Positions 34,682-42,556 of a stretch of 64,000 nt of DNA are shown piece by piece. The translations under genes were made by a program, and so were the position numbers. Position 1 is the stretch's first letter; each line of letters starts with the position of its first letter. The notes beneath the pieces are model-generated. The model saw nothing but the letters and a program-made list of their open reading frames with translations. It made no database searches and had not been told where the DNA came from. The stretch spans positions 201,001 through 265,000 of the forward strand of contig NZ_LN831776.1 in NCBI RefSeq assembly GCF_000981585.1. Reading direction: 5' to 3'. This DNA comes from Paenibacillus riograndensis SBR5 (GTDB lineage: Bacteria > Bacillota > Bacilli > Paenibacillales > Paenibacillaceae).

Positions 34682-36517
34682 TCATAGTATATAGGAAGCT
34701 GTTTCCCTTGGATGGTTAAGAGGAAAATGATGACCATATGGAACAACATCAACCTTACCAAGATGTAATGGAGCAGAATAGCGTCTATCTTGATCTCCCC
34801 AAATAATATGAAGATTATACCCTGGTACTTTGGTGAAATCACCCTGATAGTCTTTCGATAGAACCCGGTTGAGCTGAAGAGTTGTATTTAAAATTCTAGG
34901 CGAAGTAAAGCTGCTGCGTATTTTTGCAATATAATGTTTCGGAATGCTCTCCGTATTTTCAAACAGACCATTACCAATTAAATAACGTTCTAATGAATTA
35001 GCTGTTGCTAACTTCAATGCCCATTTGTTCATAAATGGAGGAGCATTAAACGATTTAGAATTTTTTTTCGCAACAGGCGGCTGAAGTAAAGTAATAGTAT
35101 TCTTCGTATCTATATACTCTCGCCCTAACGCTTCCAGCAGAATAACCGCTCCGAAGGAATGGCCGATCCAATGTGCGCCATGAGTAGCTTTTCCTAATAA
35201 ATCATTCACTACATTCAAATAGAGATCCAGAAGAGGTGTCTCCCGCTTAAAAGGGGACCGTCCTAAACCTGGAAGATCCGGAATCCATACGGGTCGACCC
35301 GTTTTTTCATGAAGCTCTAGTCCTAAAGGAAATAAATCCTCTCCATCACTCAACAAACCGTGGAATAAAATAAATGGCCTACCCTCTCCTTGTATTTGAT
35401 AAATCACAGTGTTTCCGATTAAGGTTCGTTCAAATGCATGATTATGCTGGACTTTTGGGTACATCAAGCGATAATCCAAATCTGCTACTACGGCCGGGAA
35501 AAAATTCATAACACTCGTCTTATTAAACCAATCTTCCCCCATGATTTTTTTCGGTAAATCATTTGAAAACTTTCTATTTGTAATAAAGTTCAGTCCATCC
35601 GATGGAATTTGTGTGATTTTACTTAGCCCGCTTTTCATAAGTGCCTTCATGAAGCGAAGGGGCACAGAGATTTTAGGTGCTGCCATATTCATACTTTCTG
35701 ACATAACGCCTAATAATTCAGATATATCCGGATCAAGCGGTTTGTCTGGAACAAGTGTATAGGTTTGAATAGACGATGTCTCCAGCTTAACAACCTGAAC
35801 AATAAACTTCGCTAGCTCATCGTTTGAAATAAGTGGTAATTTATACCCCTTGCCTCCAGGAATAACTGGCATCAGCCCTCTTCGCATACTCTCCACAAGC
35901 AAGCCTAAGCCTGCTATCTGCTCCGTACTCCCTGTTGTACTGCTGCCGACTACGGTTGGCGGATTAATCACAGACAGCGGATAGCCGATTGCGGATGCCT
36001 GCTGGCGAATATACAGATCTGCTAAAAATTTGGTTTTTTCATAAGGGTTTTTTATTTTCAAATAGTCGTGCCCTTCTTTAAACACATCAATCGCAACCTT
36101 GCTATTATGATCATCAAAGGGGCTCATATATCCAACGACATGAATGAATTGCTGCAAACCCTTCAATTGATGGATACGTTTAGCGAGTTCACTGATATGC
36201 TTGGCACCGTTTAAAAATACAGAGGTTGCCTCTTGCGTTGTCGCTTGAATATCCATTTGTCCGCCTGCGTGAATAATAACATCTGTGTTCAGTACCCTCT
36301 CCTTATCTTCCTCGCTTAAACCTAAATCTGTTTTCGTCAAATCACCTTCAATAAAGTGCATGGCTGACTCGTTGAAAATACCATTTTCCTGAAAAACATG
36401 TGTTGCTTTACTTTTTGACCGCACTAAAAGAAAAATCATAACCTCCTCTTTAAGAAGCTCCTCCACAAGTTGCCTCCCAATAAAGCCTGTTCCACCTGTT
36501 AAAAATATTGTTCTCAC
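34682..36517 (-). CDS. SDR oxidoreductase fused to alpha/beta hydrolase
   Basis: 611 residues. N-terminal extended SDR (about 1-300): nucleotide-binding TGGTGFIG at 8-15 and the catalytic YEKTK at about 170, similar to thioester/acyl-CoA reductase-like domains. C-terminal half (about 375-611) is an alpha/beta hydrolase with nucleophile elbow GHSFGA and late catalytic-type segment WGDQDRR. Such a fusion could reduce and hydrolyse an acyl ester or an exogenous ester. It is divergently regulated with the TetR gene (operators at 36536 and 37167) and AT-rich. The substrate is unknown. Confidence 0.78.
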   Translation of the reverse strand: MRTIFLTGGTGFIGRQLVEELLKEEVMIFLLVRSKSKATHVFQENGIFNESAMHFIEGDLTKTDLGLSEEDKERVLNTDVIIHAGGQMDIQATTQEATSVFLNGAKHISELAKRIHQLKGLQQFIHVVGYMSPFDDHNSKVAIDVFKEGHDYLKIKNPYEKTKFLADLYIRQQASAIGYPLSVINPPTVVGSSTTGSTEQIAGLGLLVESMRRGLMPVIPGGKGYKLPLISNDELAKFIVQVVKLETSSIQTYTLVPDKPLDPDISELLGVMSESMNMAAPKISVPLRFMKALMKSGLSKITQIPSDGLNFITNRKFSNDLPKKIMGEDWFNKTSVMNFFPAVVADLDYRLMYPKVQHNHAFERTLIGNTVIYQIQGEGRPFILFHGLLSDGEDLFPLGLELHEKTGRPVWIPDLPGLGRSPFKRETPLLDLYLNVVNDLLGKATHGAHWIGHSFGAVILLEALGREYIDTKNTITLLQPPVAKKNSKSFNAPPFMNKWALKLATANSLERYLIGNGLFENTESIPKHYIAKIRSSFTSPRILNTTLQLNRVLSKDYQGDFTKVPGYNLHIIWGDQDRRYSAPLHLGKVDVVPYGHHFPLNHPRETASYIL

Positions 36518-36535
36518 TACATCCGCTCTCCTTTT

Positions 36536-36553
36536 TAGTACTGAATGGTACTA
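36536..36553. promoter_or_regulatory. TetR-type operator upstream of the SDR-hydrolase gene
   Basis: Perfect inverted repeat TAGTAC-N6-GTACTA 19 nt upstream of the SDR start. A near-copy (TAGAAC-N6-GTACTA) precedes the TetR gene itself at 37167. Confidence 0.7.
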
Positions 36554-36578
36554 ATTTTGTGTAAAAAAAATGCTTCTC

Positions 36579-37145
36579 TTATCGAAGCAAGTTGAAAAAG
36601 TGGCTGGCTGTTTTCGTGATCACCGTTGCATCCTTCAATGTCTCTGCAAGAAACAGTGCTCCTTCAAGATTCGTTATAAAAAGTGCCGCTACCTCGTCAA
36701 TATGAATCGTATCTCTAAACTCGCCTTTTTCTGCTCCTTGTTGTAGTAATAGAGAGATTTTCATTTGTAATCCTGTGAAAAAGAGACCTATTTTTTCTTT
36801 GATGTGCGTAGCTTGTGCCGGAGTTTGAATATAAAGCGTAATAAATGGACAGCTACCCTTATACTCTCTGGACTGAACTCCCTGCGATAAATGCTTTAGA
36901 AACATCTGGACACGATCTTCAACTGATAATTGGTTCTGAGAAAGGATTTGATCCATTGCACGCTCATACGTTTCAATCCAATAATCAACGACCCCTGCTA
37001 ACAATTCTTCCTTATCAGCGAAGTGATAATACACATTAGATTTTGATACTTTGCTTACACGTACTAATTCATCCATGCTTGTATAAGCAAATCCCTTTTC
37101 TAAAAATAATGTTGCCGCTACTTCAATCACACGTTTTTGATTCAT
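36579..37145 (-). CDS. TetR/AcrR family transcriptional repressor
   Basis: About 188 residues. N-terminal TetR HTH: FLEKGFAYTSMDELVRVSKVSKSNVYYHF. The rest is an all-helical ligand-binding/dimerisation domain. A longer start at 37163 would lie next to the operator without an RBS; ATG 37145 has AAAGG before it. The gene runs in the same direction as the SDR gene just downstream. Paired operators suggest it represses itself and the SDR-hydrolase, released by a small hydrophobic ligand. Confidence 0.82.
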   Translation of the reverse strand: MNQKRVIEVAATLFLEKGFAYTSMDELVRVSKVSKSNVYYHFADKEELLAGVVDYWIETYERAMDQILSQNQLSVEDRVQMFLKHLSQGVQSREYKGSCPFITLYIQTPAQATHIKEKIGLFFTGLQMKISLLLQQGAEKGEFRDTIHIDEVAALFITNLEGALFLAETLKDATVITKTASHFFNLLR

Positions 37146-37166
37146 TAATTTTACCTTTGTCATGAC

Positions 37167-37184
37167 TAGAACTATACAGTACTA
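37167..37184. promoter_or_regulatory. TetR-type operator upstream of the TetR gene
   Basis: TAGAAC-N6-GTACTA, one mismatch from the perfect site at 36536, just upstream of the TetR coding region and overlapping its likely promoter. Confidence 0.6.
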
Positions 37185-37241
37185 ATTCGAACATTGCAAG
37201 TAAGAAGATAAATTCGATCATTTACGATCCACTCTTGATTA

Positions 37242-37604
37242 ATATCATAACGTATTTGATCTACGGGAAAACCGTACAGGGATATCCTTAATTGATGACA
37301 TTGAGGTGCATTTCCTGGAGCTGCCGAAGCTGGATGAACGTAGTGTTTCGTCTGAAGGCGGACTCATCAATTGGCTGTTGTTTCTAAAAGGTGCCGATAC
37401 ATCACACTGGGAGGTGCTGAAGATGAATGAACCAGGATTAGAAAAGGCGATGAAGCGTCCATGCTGGGTAGTGCGGAAATGGCGGGTATAAAAAAAGGGA
37501 AAATAGAAGTTGCACGGAATTTGTTAGCTATGGGGATGGATCATGCGGCTGTAGCTAAGGCTACCGGGCTTAGTGAGGATGAAATCCAGTCTATAAAGTT
37601 GTAA
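37242..37604 (+). pseudogene. Rpn-family nuclease remnant (PD-(D/E)xK_2), broken
   Basis: The + strand encodes YHNVFDLREN, then LIDDIEVHFLELPKLD and INWLLFLKGADTSHWEVLKM, the C-terminal half of Rpn/YhgA-like transposase-nucleases. The frame breaks near 37470 (stop in GVKW...), but a second frame continues with KKGKIEVARNLLAMGMDHA and KATGLSEDEIQSIKL*, the family's C terminus. There is no N-terminal catalytic half and no start, so it is a decayed fragment. Confidence 0.7.
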
Positions 37605-38083
37605 CATTCCTATTCTTTAAGCCGATCATATTGAAAACAAGGATTCTGGAGGGCTCACCCAGGTCCTTGCTTCGTTTATAGCAACTCTCCGAAGGCAGTG
37701 TGTTCGAGGACTGCTGCGAGTATATTACCGTTTAATACTCCGTAGTACACAAGAATGTCCATGCGATTGTAGACCTGTACCAGTTATTGCTTGCTATTAT
37801 AGGATTCCAAAAATTAAAATAAAATATTTTTGTGCTGTTTTTTTAAAAAAATATACCTGCTTAAAATAGCGGATGTGTATTTTGAAAATATGTAAACTTA
37901 CTGCGTTATCCTGGATATTTAAAAAAAGGGTTCTACTAAGAACTATTTATCGAAGTGAACAATGGATTAGAATCTTGGTTTACCAGAAGCATACTTTTCT
38001 ATAGTGTCTCAATAATTAATCATGAATGAGCTCATTTGCCGAAAATGGCAAGCGAGCATTTGGCAAAAAGGGGGGGGATAACA
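37605..38083. other. Intergenic AT-rich stretch
   Basis: About 480 nt with no RBS-supported ORF. It holds a weak hairpin at 37638-37669 (CAAGGA/TCCTTG with a 4-bp inner stem) after the Rpn remnant and long A/T runs around 37815-37930. A poly-G RBS-like run ends at 38077. Nothing else recognised. Confidence 0.5.
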
Positions 38084-38302
38084 ATGGTCCAAAAGTGAGG
38101 ATTACCTGAAGACATAACCGTGCTGATGCGACAACTAGTCATGAACAGCCACATTCGTATGGCTGGCACTGTGCTGTACACGTACTTTATCCGGTGCTGG
38201 AAGTTGGATGATGAACATGCAACGTACTATATGCGGCGTTACTTTGAAAAGTACTTCGCTCAACAGTTGCAGAGACATCTTCAAAAGCTTAACAAAGCAT
38301 AA
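38084..38302 (+). pseudogene. Small gene with an early in-frame TGA, 71 codons
   Basis: ATG 38084 follows GGGGGGG and is read ATG GTC CAA AAG TGA, then continues in frame to 38302 as GLPEDITVLMRQLVMNSHIR... ending AQQLQRHLQKLNKA. If TGA were sense the protein would be about 71 residues, helical and basic. A shorter start, GTG 38120, could still make 60 residues. Either a decayed gene or one started internally. Confidence 0.5.
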
Positions 38303-38331
38303 TCTATCTTACTTATGAGGGGATAACATCC

Positions 38332-38403
38332 ATGAGTCAATCATCGTCAGGTAAGACTCGTACACACGGCAAACAACAAAACAACTACGCTTTCGCAGCT
38401 TAA
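38332..38403 (+). CDS. 23-aa ORF reading in frame into the tmRNA tag
   Basis: RBS GAGGGG (38318-38323) and ATG 38332 open a frame that enters the ssrA tag sequence in register: MSQSSSGKTRTH then GKQQNNYAFAA and the double stop TAATAA. Any such peptide would end with the proteolysis tag and be destroyed. Probably a chance fusion formed when the 5' half of ssrA was lost, but the RBS is convincing. Confidence 0.5.
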   Translation: MSQSSSGKTRTHGKQQNNYAFAA

Positions 38404-38632
38404 TAACCTGTGTGCGTGCTTCTACCCTGCATCGCCCATGTGACAGGGATAGGGGCTAACAAGTAGTGGGATACGCTGTCTGATCTCCGCCTGGGGTCAG
38501 CAGAAGAAGATAATCAGGCTGACCCTATAGCCGGTTACGGGGCGATACTCGGGTGACATCAAAACTGTGACTACACTCGTAGAAACTTATGTGCGTTATC
38601 TTCGGACAGGGGTTCGACTCCCCTCGGCTCCA
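38359..38632 (+). ncRNA. 5'-truncated ssrA (tmRNA) fragment, att copy A
   Basis: The fragment keeps the tag-coding region (GKQQNNYAFAA then TAATAA at 38401-38406), downstream pseudoknot-type sequence, and the tRNA-like 3' end: CTACACTCGTAG (38571-38582) stem, T-arm CAGGGGTTCGACTCCCCTC, acceptor end GGCTCCA to 38632. The 5' half with the GGATTCGAC-type D-loop and 5' acceptor strand is missing, so it cannot be aminoacylated. It is the longest of the five copies and is followed by a terminator. Bordering mobile elements use the ssrA 3' end as integration site. Confidence 0.85.
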
Positions 38633-38647
38633 TATGGAGTAACAGCG

Positions 38648-38675
38648 AAAGACATCTTGATGGGTGTCTTTTTGT
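38648..38675 (+). terminator. Terminator after ssrA copy A
   Basis: AAGACATC with GGGTGTCTT (one G-U), then TTTTGTTTTG. Confidence 0.65.
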
Positions 38676-38825
38676 TTTGTTCTCTATTCATAGAGGTTGG
38701 CTGTAAGTTCTGGATGAGTTCATCTTATTCCAAAGTCAGTTACAATAGTTCTGGCTCCGACCCCAACAAGGTTAATAGCTCAATTTCTTCTGGAGTTTGC
38801 AGGGTGATCATCCTCTAAGCTTTAA

Positions 38826-39410
38826 TCAATCTTCAATGAACTGAAAGGTATCTTCGCAGTATTTAATAAAATCATCAAACGAGGAAAAGACACTGAACGA
38901 CGGGAATCTCTCATTTTTGTTCTGATTCCAAGTCAGATGCACAAGGTAATATTGACCTGTGCTGATTTCATGGAATAATACATCATCGGATGCATAACTT
39001 CGAGCAAATGCTGTTAGATCTTTTTGAAACAAACGATGCATTGCGCTCAGTTCGCTTTCCAACTCCTTCTCCAGCATTCCTTTAAATTGATCCTCTAGTA
39101 TGTGCCATGGCTCTTTGAGTGTTGAATGCATGCGTACTTCCTTCTCTGCGGTGAGAATGATATCCTCACTTGATACATTCTGCAGAGCCTCTATAGCTGT
39201 TTGGATAGCCCGTTCAGCAGTATCTGATAAGGATTTCTGACTGAAAAGAGGACCCCAGAATCCCTCTTCATTCATGATTTCCTTTACATCAGGATCATGC
39301 TCAATCCACTTATAGATTAGAAAGGTAAATAGGCCATCTCGGTTACGCTTAATGATTTCTACCTTATATATTTCGCTTGGCGAATATATGACCTGAACGA
39401 CTTCATCCAT
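38826..39410 (-). CDS. Hypothetical soluble protein, possible immunity type
   Basis: 194 residues from ATG 39410 (GGGGGAG RBS; an upstream start lacks one). It seems to have two halves: a beta-containing first part (VVQVIYSPSEIYKVEIIKRN) and an alpha-rich second part ending SVFSSFDDFIKYCEDTFQFIED. Soluble, acidic, without membrane segment or signal. It is the main gene of the cassette between ssrA copies A and B. The second half resembles small immunity-like proteins in a general way; no family assigned. Confidence 0.55.
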   Translation of the reverse strand: MDEVVQVIYSPSEIYKVEIIKRNRDGLFTFLIYKWIEHDPDVKEIMNEEGFWGPLFSQKSLSDTAERAIQTAIEALQNVSSEDIILTAEKEVRMHSTLKEPWHILEDQFKGMLEKELESELSAMHRLFQKDLTAFARSYASDDVLFHEISTGQYYLVHLTWNQNKNERFPSFSVFSSFDDFIKYCEDTFQFIED

Positions 39411-39474
39411 AGGTTCTCCCCCCGCTGACAAGCTATTAACCCAACTATACCAAAATGCGGAGGGAGGTACTGTA

Positions 39475-39774
39475 TTAAAGCATACTAAACGGATTTATAA
39501 CCAATTGATACGAGAGTCTTTTCAAATATATTTTTGGTTTCCATAAGCTGAACGCAGGGTGAGGTAGAGTTTTTTTGTATCTCTGTGAATAAACAACTTG
39601 GAGATGAACTTGCTGTCGAGAGTATTTAATAGTTGAACATTGGGTACTAAACTGATCCAGTAGACCTATAAACGTTTGGATACATGCTATATGGTGGAGA
39701 TGTATTCTCCAGACACCTTCTAATACCAGTGTAGGGAGAATTGCGACAATCTCTTCGACACGCTCTTTATCCAA
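39475..39774 (-). CDS. Doubtful ORF, 99 aa
   Basis: Minus-strand frame without a clear RBS and with unusual composition (His, Gln rich). It may be the remnant of a longer gene cut by ssrA copy B at 39780. Low confidence that it is translated. Confidence 0.3.
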   Translation of the reverse strand: MDKERVEEIVAILPTLVLEGVWRIHLHHIACIQTFIGLLDQFSTQCSTIKYSRQQVHLQVVYSQRYKKTLPHPAFSLWKPKIYLKRLSYQLVINPFSML

Positions 39775-39779
39775 CCTGC

Positions 39780-39942
39780 AAAGGGGTAGGGTACTAAACT
39801 TGGTCTCCGTCTGGATGATCAGGCTGAACCAACTTATACCCCTTTACGGGGGGCTTCTAGGGTGACATCAAAACTGTAACTACACTCGTAGAGGCTTATG
39901 TGCCGTTATCTTCAGACAGGGGTTTGACTCCCCTCGGCTCCA
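39780..39942 (+). repeat. ssrA 3'-end fragment, att copy B
   Basis: About 160 nt of ssrA: GGTCTCCGTCTGG segment, TTTACGGGGGGCTTCTAGGG, TGACATCAAAACTG, CTACACTCGTAG, T-arm CAGGGGTTTGACTCCCCTC and GGCTCCA ending at 39942. The T-loop has TTTGAC instead of TTCGAC, so the copy is drifting. No tag-coding region. Followed by a terminator at 39955. Confidence 0.85.
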
Positions 39943-39954
39943 TAAGGAATACCT

Positions 39955-39980
39955 AAAAGACACCCTTAGGGGTGTCTTTT
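39955..39980 (+). terminator. Terminator after ssrA copy B
   Basis: AAAAGACACC/GGTGTCTTTT 10-bp stem with a loop of CTTAGG. Confidence 0.7.
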
Positions 39981-40049
39981 AGTGCTTAATTCTGTTCTTA
40001 TTAATAATGAACTTATCTAATAATGTGTATTAGTTGGAAAAAAACTAAA

Positions 40050-41093
40050 TCAATCCGCAAGTCTTAGACGAGCAAAAGGCTCTAATTTTTTCCTCAATAC
40101 AGACCAATTATTAAATATATTTATTTGAGGTGAGGTATCTCTCTCTAGTAAATCTTTTGCATCATCGATATGACTAATGCCATATAAAGAGTAAAAGTAT
40201 TCCTCAGCATCACAAACAGATTTTTTTGCTATTTCCAAGAATTTTTCGGAGGTAATGATTCCTTGCGCTTTGAAGAAAATGTTAGTCTTTGCACAATCTA
40301 TATTAATTGCACTCCTTATAAAAGAAGGGAGGTAAGGAGAAAAGTGACTATTAGTAGTCCCCTGCCCCTCCTTTTTGAAAATTAAAAATAAAGTATGTAT
40401 GGAAATAACAAATAAAGTGAATATATCATCGATACTCTTAAGAATCTGGCATATACGGTTATCTTCAGAAAGTAAAACTAATATCTCATATATTAATCTA
40501 GAAATGGCAAAAGCATCGGCATCCATTTCTAAAGTCTGCAAATCTAAGAGGCTCACACATGAATTTTCATGATTTAATGCATTTGTTTTGTGATTTGAAG
40601 AATTAAGATACATTATATGTCCATTATAATGGTGGCCAATTTCATGAAGTATAATAAACTTTATTGCAAACATAGCCATATACTCGGCTATTATCCTCCT
40701 TTCTTTATTAAAGGGATACTTAATTGTATAGTCGTATTGTTCATTATCAAAATGATAGTATAGATTAGTATTAAAGATAAGCTCATTAGGAGGGAGATAA
40801 GGTAATACTGAACAATGACAAAGCATTTCATAAAAAACTTCAAATGTAGAAAATACGACGCCATCATTTATAGAAATATAATCAGTTTCATCTTTGTGGA
40901 AAGCTTCGCCATCAAAGAAAAATAATGTTTGGAAATTGAAACTAAATGGATACTTTTTTTCTAAAGACAGATCATTATTAATTTCCTCAACTAAGTTGAT
41001 AGCATAGTTTTTAAAATATTGGAACCCAGTGTGTTCGGGAGATGTACTAACGTTAAAAATTGAAAATTCTGTGATGCCAAACATGAAGTCCAT
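40050..41093 (-). CDS. HExxH metallopeptidase paired with a Ubl-nuclease
   Basis: 347 residues. Zinc site HEIGHH at 150-155 (H150, E151, H154) and the gluzincin-type third ligand in LEMDADAFA (E189 with D193). A C-terminal helical domain follows. Soluble and AT-rich. Its RBS (AAGGAG) lies in the last codons of the upstream nuclease-ubiquitin-like gene and the two are 14 nt apart, so they form an operon. Family knowledge: isopeptidases of other folds serve ubiquitin-like defence systems (JAB domains). This one may process or activate its partner. The target is unknown. Confidence 0.75.
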   Translation of the reverse strand: MDFMFGITEFSIFNVSTSPEHTGFQYFKNYAINLVEEINNDLSLEKKYPFSFNFQTLFFFDGEAFHKDETDYISINDGVVFSTFEVFYEMLCHCSVLPYLPPNELIFNTNLYYHFDNEQYDYTIKYPFNKERRIIAEYMAMFAIKFIILHEIGHHYNGHIMYLNSSNHKTNALNHENSCVSLLDLQTLEMDADAFAISRLIYEILVLLSEDNRICQILKSIDDIFTLFVISIHTLFLIFKKEGQGTTNSHFSPYLPSFIRSAINIDCAKTNIFFKAQGIITSEKFLEIAKKSVCDAEEYFYSLYGISHIDDAKDLLERDTSPQINIFNNWSVLRKKLEPFARLRLAD

Positions 41094-41107
41094 CCAATTA
41101 GCTCCTT

Positions 41108-42022
41108 CTAAATTGTTGAATCGAACCGTACAAAAACATTTTTAATGATGCTTTTTTGATCGGGAAGCTGCGGACTTAAATCTTTGTTTAAATACATTAT
41201 ACTTCTAGTAATCTGATTACCTTGAAAAAGAAAATCTAAACCCAAGGTTATACAACTTCCATCTATTAATCCCAACTCTTCCATTGTTAAATCGTGTTCT
41301 GTTTTTTCATCAAATCTATTATTGTTAATTAAAAAATAAGGTTTTATTTGTACAGTTCCCTTATGTTCCTTTGTAATCTCGTGAAGTTTAAATAGTCGTC
41401 TGACTAATAATAACAACATGGAAACGTTTAATTCTTTAGATATTTTCAAATTGTATATTCGATCATGCCCGTGATAATAAAATAACACATTGATTGGTTT
41501 GCCCTTTAATTTTTCTTGAATAGCATCTAATTCCCCGTTTATTTGCAATAGATAGTCATAATAAATTCTGTTTTCGGGTATTTCGCATAATACTCGAAAG
41601 TTTGCTTTAACTTGTTCAGGAAATCTTTGACACAAACCAATCCAATAATCTTTTCCATATATATCTATATCAGGATGAATGGACTGGAGTTTTGTGAACT
41701 GATCGCCTGTTAAGTTTTCGTTAGAGCAGATTATATAATTTGACCAAGGAAGTATGTTTTTTAATTGAATGGCACCTCGTAAAGAAGAACAAGCATTTGT
41801 AATGTTGAATTTGCTTCCTTTTAATGTACTTTTACATTGAAAAGCTGTTTTGTTTTTCTTGTAGTACAGGTCAATCCCCTGCTCAGGAGGCCGCCGTCTC
41901 TCAATTTCATCAGTTCTATAATTTAATTTAAGTAATTTTAGACAGAAAGATTCCCAAATATCGGAAAAATTGTTTTCTTCATTTATAGTCAAAAATGGTG
42001 GAGTTAATAAGTATCTTTGCAT
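41108..42022 (-). CDS. PD-(D/E)xK nuclease fused to a ubiquitin-like domain
   Basis: 304 residues. N-terminal Mrr-like nuclease: WESFCLKLLKLNY (E24), GIDLYYKK (D51) and the QxK catalytic pair in FQCKS (Q62, K64), the Q-variant of PD-(D/E)xK. Residues about 176-266 follow the YukD/ubiquitin beta-grasp pattern: INVLFYYHGHDRIYNLKIS, a helix (NVSMLLLLVRRLFKL), KPYFLINNNR, then LTMEELGLIDGSCITLGLDF. A C-terminal tail of about 38 residues follows. The assignment of both domains is by motif reading. First gene of a two-gene operon with the metallopeptidase; bounded by ssrA copies B and C. Confidence 0.72.
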   Translation of the reverse strand: MQRYLLTPPFLTINEENNFSDIWESFCLKLLKLNYRTDEIERRRPPEQGIDLYYKKNKTAFQCKSTLKGSKFNITNACSSLRGAIQLKNILPWSNYIICSNENLTGDQFTKLQSIHPDIDIYGKDYWIGLCQRFPEQVKANFRVLCEIPENRIYYDYLLQINGELDAIQEKLKGKPINVLFYYHGHDRIYNLKISKELNVSMLLLLVRRLFKLHEITKEHKGTVQIKPYFLINNNRFDEKTEHDLTMEELGLIDGSCITLGLDFLFQGNQITRSIMYLNKDLSPQLPDQKSIIKNVFVRFDSTI

Positions 42023-42163
42023 CTTTTATTCAATCCTTATTTTTAAATGTTAAATTCCAGATAATAAAGGCTTAGAAAGCATAGTTTAATTATAAATTAT
42101 AACACTAATGTAACAGAAAAACTGTAAATATAATGATATTTAGCTAGCCCAAAGAAGCTCCAT

Positions 42164-42263
42164 TTTACGGGGGGCTTCTAGGGTGACATCAAATCCGTGA
42201 CTACACTCGTAGAAGCTTATGTGCCGTTATCTTCGGACAGGGGTTCAACTCCCCTCGGCTCCA
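42164..42263 (+). repeat. ssrA 3'-end fragment, att copy C
   Basis: About 100 nt: TTTACGGGGGGCTTCTAGGG, TGACATC, CTACACTCGTAG, T-arm CAGGGGTTCAACTCCCCTC and GGCTCCA ending at 42263. The T-loop is TTCAAC, another drift from the functional TTCGAC. Followed by a different terminator (42279). The segment between copies B and C holds the nuclease-Ubl/peptidase operon. Confidence 0.85.
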
Positions 42264-42278
42264 TATGGAGTAAGTAAA

Positions 42279-42315
42279 GAAGCCATTAACCAGTATTCTG
42301 GTTGGTGGCTTTTTG
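42279..42315 (+). terminator. Terminator after ssrA copy C
   Basis: AAGCCA with TGGCTT outer stem, ACCAG/CTGGT inner stem, then TTTTT. Its sequence is unrelated to terminators A, B, D and E. Confidence 0.7.
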
Positions 42316-42318
42316 GTA

Positions 42319-42327
42319 TGTTATAAT
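42319..42327 (+). promoter_or_regulatory. Extended -10 promoter before the antitoxin
   Basis: TGTTATAAT (TGn-TATAAT), 32 nt upstream of ATG 42359 with GGAGGT RBS at about 42345. Confidence 0.55.
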
Positions 42328-42358
42328 AAAGCCAAATTCGAATCGGAGGTTAGTCCTA

Positions 42359-42556
42359 ATGACTGTGGATCGCAAGCAACTCCAAGAAATACTCAAAAAG
42401 GCTAATCAATATGCACGTAAGCAAGCCAAAGAGTCGGGAGCATCCATTTACTATATAAAGAACAACAAAAGGGTTCGTGAGGATGCGGAAGGCAATAAGT
42501 TCGAAATTGTTTATGACTCGGCCGGCAAGAGACAAGAGTTTGCCTACCATGATTGA
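42359..42556 (+). CDS. Epsilon-like antitoxin of a zeta-type TA pair
   Basis: 65 residues, helical and basic/acidic mixed (LQEILKKANQYARKQAKESG), ending in a polar tail (DSAGKRQEFAYHD). It overlaps the start of the following P-loop kinase gene (ATG 42549) by 8 nt. Small size, order and the downstream zeta-like kinase identify it as the antitoxin; no DNA-binding domain is visible. Confidence 0.7.
   Translation: MTVDRKQLQEILKKANQYARKQAKESGASIYYIKNNKRVREDAEGNKFEIVYDSAGKRQEFAYHD

Noticed and set aside
38359..38632. A functional ssrA gene
   Set aside because: The 5' part with the D-loop type GGATTCGAC and the 5' acceptor strand is absent, so the tRNA-like domain cannot form; I list it as a fragment.
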